A stretch of DNA of 9,813 bases from Thermoleophilia bacterium (GTDB taxonomy: Bacteria > Actinomycetota > Thermoleophilia > Gaiellales > SKUG01): NCBI GenBank assembly GCA_025964465.1, contig JAOPYS010000206.1, positions 1 to 9,813 of the forward strand. Direction: 5' to 3'. Numbering within the stretch: the stretch's first letter is position 1; every line of letters begins with the position of its first letter. The notes under the pieces are model-generated. The model saw only the letters and a program-made list of their open reading frames with translations. It made no database searches and was not told where the DNA came from. This document shows positions 6,213 to 9,813 of this stretch, piece after piece. A program made the translations under genes and the position numbers.

Positions 6213-6731
6213 TCATGCGTGCGGCATCGGCATGCCGGTCGGCATCGTGCCCGGAGTGAGGGCCGGCGGAGGCGTGTCGCAGCCAGCCGGACCGCCACCC
6301 TGCGTCGGCACCTTCATGGGCGCCTGCGTCACCTCGCCGCCACCCTTGGCCGGGGGCGTGTCGCCGCCGCCCTTGGGCGCGGGGCCGCCACCGCCGGTAC
6401 CGTTGGCGCCGGCCACGGCCGTCGCCGGCTGCTTCTTGAGCAGCTCGGTCAGCGCAGTGAGCGCCTGGACGAGTGATGACAGGGCCGTCTGCAGCTGCAG
6501 GTTTGCCGCACCGTCGGCGGGTCCACCGCCGCTGGTCGGCAGCTTCTGCGGCGGGCCGCCAGCCGTGGTGGTGGCTGCGGTCGTCGCGGCAGCCGGAGCC
6601 GCGATGAGCGACGTGCTCGCCGTGGTCGGGGTCGTGGTGGGCGTCGGCAGTGTTCCGCCGCCGCCTGCTGCACCGACGGTGCTGGGCAGCGAGGGCTGCG
6701 CAGCGAGCGGCGCGGGAGCTGATCCGCACAT
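6213..6731 (-). CDS. Hypothetical Pro/Thr/Gly-rich protein with central leucine-heptad helix
   Basis: I do not recognise a family for this 172-residue protein. Residues 1-75 are low complexity (Ala, Pro, Thr, Gly, including a PTPTTTPTT run). Residues 76-101 can form one amphipathic helix with Leu at 80, 84, 87, 91, 94 and 98, a perfect 4-3-4-3-4 spacing expected of a short coiled coil. Residues 102-172 are again disordered, with Gly/Pro/Lys runs (GGGGPAPKGGGDTPPAKGGG) and a Met/Pro-rich end. There is no signal peptide or membrane segment, so it is probably cytoplasmic, although Cys2 is notable. The ATG at 6731 is chosen because AAAGGA precedes it by 8 nt; the frame continues upstream only as a shadow of the Ppx gene. 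It lies 128 nt downstream of that gene, and hairpins follow its stop. The helix suggests self-association or docking to a partner; that is inference. Confidence 0.72.
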   Translation of the reverse strand: MCGSAPAPLAAQPSLPSTVGAAGGGGTLPTPTTTPTTASTSLIAAPAAATTAATTTAGGPPQKLPTSGGGPADGAANLQLQTALSSLVQALTALTELLKKQPATAVAGANGTGGGGPAPKGGGDTPPAKGGGEVTQAPMKVPTQGGGPAGCDTPPPALTPGTMPTGMPMPHA

Positions 6732-6739
6732 TGGGGAGG

Positions 6740-6745
6740 TCCTTT
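6740..6745 (-). promoter_or_regulatory. Ribosome binding site for the 172-residue protein
   Basis: On the minus strand AAAGGA lies 8 nt before the ATG at 6731. It is the main reason for choosing this start within a longer open frame. Confidence 0.65.
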
Positions 6746-6819
6746 GCTGTGGTGTCCACCAGCGCTCCACGCACGCAGGGGTGCGCGCGTCGACACTGGT
6801 CCTGTCTCCACCGAACCAC

Positions 6820-6849
6820 GAAAACGGGGATCCGGCCAGCCCTCGGCCG
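6820..6849 (-). terminator. Weak terminator candidate after the Ppx/GppA gene
   Basis: On the minus strand a 5-bp CGGCC/GGCCG stem (6845-6849 with 6833-6837, 7-nt loop) is followed by GATCCCCGTTTTCG, which contains four T. It begins 10 nt after the ppx stop. The short stem makes this a low-confidence call. Confidence 0.3.
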
Positions 6850-6859
6850 CTTTCGGGAG

Positions 6860-7870
6860 TCAGCAGACGGTCCGGCCGAACGGCTGCGGCATCTCGTCGA
6901 TGCCCTCGTCGAGGGCGATGCGGCCCGCCATGAGCGCGATGCCGTCGAGGATGTCGAACTCGCTCGTCTCGACCTCGTCGATCCCGAAGTGCGCGAGCAC
7001 CTCGGCCAGCACCAGCAAGCCGCCGACGATCACGCCCGCACGCGCCGGCTCGAGGCCGACGACGCCCCGCCGCTGCTCGAGCGGCATGCCCGCGAGTCGG
7101 GCGATCACGTCCTCGAGCTGCGCCGCCGTGAAGCGGTAGCCGTGCACCAGCTCGGGTGCGTACTCGGCGCGGCCGACCAGGATCGCGCTCACCGTCGTCG
7201 CGGTGCCCGCCACCGCGATCGGCAGTTCCACGGCGCCGGGATGCTCGAAGCGGTCGACGAGCTCGGCTCGGACGCTGGCGCGCGCCGCCTCGATCGCGTC
7301 GGCGCTCGGCGGGTCGCCGGCATCGGCGAGGAAGCGCTCCGTGAGCCGCACGCTGCCGAGCTGGAACGAGTGACGGTCCGTGATGCGCCCGTGCTCGGTG
7401 AGGACGACCTCGGTGCTGCCGCCGCCGACGTCGACGAGCAGGCCGTGCGCGACCGCGGCCCGCGCTGCGGTGGCCGGGTCGCTCGTCACGCCCGCCCACG
7501 TCGCCTCGGCCTCCTCGGTGCCGTCGAGCAGCTGCGCGCGGAAGCCGAATCCGTGCTCGACCTCCCCGAGGAACGCCTCGCCGTTGTCGGCGTCGCGCAC
7601 GGCGCTGGTGGCAGTGGCCAGCACGAACACGGCGCCGTGCTCGCGTGCGAGGCGCCGGAACTCCACGAGCGCGTTGCGCACGCGCGTGATCGGCTCGGGC
7701 AGCAGGATGCCGCGACGGTCCACGCCCTCGGCGAGCCGCGTCACGGTCGACCGGCGCAGCACCACGTCGTGGGTGAGCGTCCCGTCGTCGGCGCGGTGCA
7801 CGTCGGCCACCACCAGGCGCGTGGTGTTCGAGCCCATGTCGACCGCGGCGATGCGGACGGTGTCAGGCAT
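6860..7870 (-). CDS. Ppx/GppA-family phosphatase (probable exopolyphosphatase)
   Basis: The 336-residue cytoplasmic enzyme belongs to the ASKHA fold family that removes terminal phosphate from inorganic polyphosphate or converts pppGpp to ppGpp. Motifs seen: phosphate-1 loop AAVDMGSNTTRL (8-19), ATATSAVRDADN (85-96), GTEEAE with the family's conserved Glu (117-122), phosphate-2 loop LLVDVGGGSTEV (144-155), AGTATTVSA (221-229), GLEPARAGVIVGG (272-284) and FDILDGIALMA (305-315). The length fits the short two-domain form; the HD-like C-terminal half of the roughly 500-residue E. coli enzymes is absent. The ATG at 7870 overlaps the end of the preceding membrane-protein gene by 8 nt (ATGCCTGA) and has no clear site of its own, so translation probably depends on coupling. 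Polyphosphatase and pppGpp phosphatase activity cannot be told apart here. Confidence 0.9.
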   Translation of the reverse strand: MPDTVRIAAVDMGSNTTRLVVADVHRADDGTLTHDVVLRRSTVTRLAEGVDRRGILLPEPITRVRNALVEFRRLAREHGAVFVLATATSAVRDADNGEAFLGEVEHGFGFRAQLLDGTEEAEATWAGVTSDPATAARAAVAHGLLVDVGGGSTEVVLTEHGRITDRHSFQLGSVRLTERFLADAGDPPSADAIEAARASVRAELVDRFEHPGAVELPIAVAGTATTVSAILVGRAEYAPELVHGYRFTAAQLEDVIARLAGMPLEQRRGVVGLEPARAGVIVGGLLVLAEVLAHFGIDEVETSEFDILDGIALMAGRIALDEGIDEMPQPFGRTVC

Positions 7871-8213
7871 CGGTCGGCAGCAACGTGTCGAGCACCTCGC
7901 GGCGCAGCGTCGCGCGCGCCTCGGGCACGCGCTCGAGCAGCCAGCGCAGACCGTCGACGTCCCCTCGGAGCTCGGCGATCGAGGCAGCGAGCGCCTCGCC
8001 GTCGTCGGCGATCGTGCCGGAGCGCTCGCCGGCCAGCGCCATCGCCGCGTCGAGGCGGTCGCGGTGCACGTCGAGCAGCGCCAGCGCCGCCTCGCGCGTG
8101 CGCTGCACGCGTCGGTAGTCGCACCACGCCTGCCAGGCCCACCAGCCGACCGCTGCGGCTGCCACCAACCCGACCGCCGCCGCGATCCACGGGGCCACTT
8201 CCGTCAACGACAC
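7863..8213 (-). CDS. Small single-pass membrane protein, unknown function
   Basis: The 116-residue product has one membrane helix at about residues 8-30 (IAAAVGLVAAAAVGWWAW). A charged, helical cytoplasmic tail follows (31-110) and is likely to form coiled coil, with Leu-rich stretches around 43-60 and 78-110. I recognise no family. Translation starts at the GTG at 8213, preceded by GGAGGG at a spacing of 7. The frame is open to an ATG at 8288, but that extra Arg/Ser/Cys-rich part would overlap malQ and lacks family character. There is a 1-nt gap to the malQ stop and an 8-nt overlap with the Ppx/GppA gene. The tight packing suggests that all three are made together, and that this protein might tether or modulate one of its neighbours; that role is inference. 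Orientation is predicted N-out or N-in with a cytoplasmic Arg-rich flank after the helix (YRRVQRTR), favouring a cytoplasmic tail. Confidence 0.78.
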   Translation of the reverse strand: MSLTEVAPWIAAAVGLVAAAAVGWWAWQAWCDYRRVQRTREAALALLDVHRDRLDAAMALAGERSGTIADDGEALAASIAELRGDVDGLRWLLERVPEARATLRREVLDTLLPTDA

Positions 8214-8214
8214 G

Positions 8215-9813
8215 TCACACCCCTCCGTTGCGACCCGTGCGGCGCGACACCGCGAGCAGCTCGTCCGCGAGCGCGTCGGTGAACGCACCCGCCGGAGCCG
8301 TCCATCGCCAGTTGCCGATCGCCGTGCCGGGCACGTTCATCCGCGATTCGCTGCCCAGGCCGAGCCAGTCCTGCAGCGGCACCATCGCATAGCGCGCGGA
8401 CGATCGCATGACCGCCTCGATCGAGGCGCGGGGGAGTTCGCGCGGCTCGCGTGCGCCGGTGAAGCGCAGCGCGAACGACAGTCGCTCGTCGCTCGGGTGG
8501 TCCCGTGCGGCGTCCATCGCCGCCGTCGCCCAGCCGCGCACCGTGTCGAAGTCGTGTGTCGCGGTGTACGCCGCCTCGTTGCCCGACCACGCCGTGGGCA
8601 GGTGCGCGCTCGCGCCCCCTTCGCCGAACCCCTGCACCAGCACGCGCATGGGCGGCAGGCCGGTCGCGGCGCAGAGCTGTTCGAGCGCTTCAGTGCGCAC
8701 GCCGAGGTCCTCGACCACCATCTGCACCTCGCCGAGCGCGCGGTCGACCGCCTCGAAGAACGCGGCGCCCGGGCCCGGCTCCCACCACCCCTGCTCGCCG
8801 TACGCCGCGCGCGGCGGCACCGACCACCAGTCGGCGAAGCCGCGGAAGTGGTCGATGCGCAGCACGTCGGCCACGCTGAACTCGTGCCGCAGCCGGCGGA
8901 TCCACCACTCGTAGCCGCTCGCCGCGTTGGCTGCCCAGTCGTACGCCGGCATCGGCCACACCTGCCCGCCCGGGTCGAGCGCGTCCGGCGGGGCGCCCGT
9001 CTGGACGCGCGCACGCTGCTCGCCGTCGAGCAGGAACAGCTCCGGGTGCGCCCACACGTCGGCGCTGTCGTCGCCGACGTAGATCGGCGCGTCCCCCATC
9101 AGCCACACGTCGTGCAGGCGGGCGTGCGCGTGCAGGCGCCGCAGCTGCTCGTCGAACAGGAACTGCACCGCGGCCTCGGGGTGCTGGTGCGTCGCGCCGA
9201 TGTCGAGCGACCGGGCGCGGTGCGCGCCGAGGCGCCGCACGCGATCCTCGACGGGCCAGTCCGCGCGCGCCACACCGGGGTACTGGTCGCGCGTCGCGGT
9301 GAAGGCGACGTGGTCGGCGAGCCACCACGCCTCGCGCTCGCAGAAGCCGAGGAACCTGCGCATCAGCTCGTGCCCCGGCGGCAGCGAGAGCAGTTGCCGC
9401 GCCGCCTGGCGCACCATCGGCAGCTTCCACCGCGCCACGCGGGCCATGTGGTCGTCACCGCCGGCGCGGCCCGCGACCATCCCGCCCCCGTCCTGCTCGC
9501 GCGACGCGCCAACCGACGCCCGGATCGCGGGGAGCGTGTCGGGCAGCAGGCCCAGGTCGACGAGGTCGTCGAGGCACACGAGCATCGGGTTGCCCGCGAA
9601 CGCACTCGACGTGTCGTAGGGGCTCCAGGCCGAGTTTGCCGGCGGGTGCAGCGGCAGCACCTGCCACACCCGCTGCCCGGCGCGCGCGAGCCACTCGACG
9701 AAGCGTCGCGACGACGCCCCCAGGTCGCCCACCCCGTCGGGGCCGGGCAGGCTCGTCACGTGCAGCAGCACCCCGGCGCGGCGCCACCCCGGCTGGGGCC
9801 CGGCGTTCGACGG
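8215..9813 (-). CDS. malQ: 4-alpha-glucanotransferase (amylomaltase, GH77), 5' end beyond the window
   Basis: This cytoplasmic enzyme transfers alpha-1,4-glucan segments between maltooligosaccharides, in maltose/glycogen metabolism. Numbering from the GTG at 9771, GH77 motifs appear in order: LLHVTSLPGPDGVGDLG (2-18), VWQVLPLHP (35-43), SPYDTSSAFAGNP (50-62), QFLFDEQL (203-210), MGDAPIYVGDDSADVW (225-240), RIDHFRGF with the nucleophile D307, VVEDLG with the acid/base E354, THDFDT with D407 (405-410), and NVPGTAIGNWRW (479-490). The frame stays open for 14 more codons to the window edge and encodes WRRAG just before LLHVTSLP, a typical GH77 beginning, so the real start is probably upstream and GTG 9771 is internal. 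One oddity: the usual GQxWGxP is GQVWPMP here. The stop lies 1 nt before the small membrane-protein gene, so malQ is probably upstream in a three-gene operon. Confidence 0.93.
   Translation of the reverse strand, partial: PSNAGPQPGWRRAGVLLHVTSLPGPDGVGDLGASSRRFVEWLARAGQRVWQVLPLHPPANSAWSPYDTSSAFAGNPMLVCLDDLVDLGLLPDTLPAIRASVGASREQDGGGMVAGRAGGDDHMARVARWKLPMVRQAARQLLSLPPGHELMRRFLGFCEREAWWLADHVAFTATRDQYPGVARADWPVEDRVRRLGAHRARSLDIGATHQHPEAAVQFLFDEQLRRLHAHARLHDVWLMGDAPIYVGDDSADVWAHPELFLLDGEQRARVQTGAPPDALDPGGQVWPMPAYDWAANAASGYEWWIRRLRHEFSVADVLRIDHFRGFADWWSVPPRAAYGEQGWWEPGPGAAFFEAVDRALGEVQMVVEDLGVRTEALEQLCAATGLPPMRVLVQGFGEGGASAHLPTAWSGNEAAYTATHDFDTVRGWATAAMDAARDHPSDERLSFALRFTGAREPRELPRASIEAVMRSSARYAMVPLQDWLGLGSESRMNVPGTAIGNWRWTAPAGAFTDALADELLAVSRRTGRNGGV
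8221..8226 (-). promoter_or_regulatory. Ribosome binding site for the small membrane protein, inside malQ
   Basis: On the minus strand GGAGGG, inside the last codons of malQ, lies 7 nt before the GTG at 8213. It is one of the strongest sites in the window and fixes the start of the 116-residue protein. Confidence 0.75.

Noticed and set aside
5869..6933. A 354-codon open frame on the plus strand
   Set aside because: It starts inside the palindrome, runs antisense to the 6213-6731 gene and its hairpins, and has no ribosome binding site or domain pattern.
9769..9771. GTG as the malQ start codon
   Set aside because: The frame is open to the window edge, and the preceding codons (WRRAG before LLHVTSLP) match the usual start region of GH77 enzymes. 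The real start is probably outside the window.
1..9813. CRISPR array, transposase, integrase or toxin-antitoxin pair
   Set aside because: No regularly spaced direct repeats and no protein motif of these classes is visible in any credible gene.

Overview
This is a high-GC window. Codons end mostly in G or C, and start codons include GTG as well as ATG. Gene content and style point to an actinobacterium. The first protein combines a signal peptide, a short 'NGTI..VDI..GTI' segment and a collagen-like stretch, which suggests the Thermoleophilia (Solirubrobacterales-like soil bacteria). That lineage call is inference, because the window holds no rRNA or other phylogenetic marker.

Region 1 (1-2670) carries two separate genes for exported proteins. 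The first is a collagen-like protein with a C-terminal beta-rich domain (56-1012). The second is a probable beta-propeller protein with an Ig-like tail (1210-2628). A strong hairpin follows each, so each looks like its own transcription unit.

Region 2 (2690-5688) holds two cytoplasmic enzymes on the plus strand: a glutamine-dependent asparagine synthetase (asnB) and a YhaM-type OB-fold plus HD-domain 3'-5' exoribonuclease.

Region 3 (5689-6212) is a 524-nt intergenic stretch between convergent genes. It is packed with dyad symmetry. The centrepiece is a mosaic palindrome of about 217 nt (5784-6000) whose near-perfect 34-nt arms enclose two smaller hairpins. A perfect 14-bp hairpin (5988-6021) is fused to its right end. 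More hairpins lie on both sides. This is the least explained part of the window; the best guess is a dispersed palindromic repeat or a bidirectional terminator.

Region 4 (6213-9813) is on the minus strand. Reading in the direction of transcription, an operon runs from malQ (4-alpha-glucanotransferase, whose start lies beyond the window) to a small one-pass membrane protein and then to a Ppx/GppA-family phosphatase. The junctions are a 1-nt gap and an 8-nt overlap, so translational coupling is likely. The operon pairs glucan metabolism with polyphosphate or (p)ppGpp metabolism. Downstream, a separate gene encodes a 172-residue Pro/Thr/Gly-rich protein with one central leucine-heptad helix and no recognised family.

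I saw no tRNA or rRNA gene, CRISPR array, transposase or recognisable phage gene. Nothing here amounts to a clear multi-gene novel system. The palindromic element, the leucine-heptad protein and the coupled membrane-protein/Ppx pair are the parts most worth checking.
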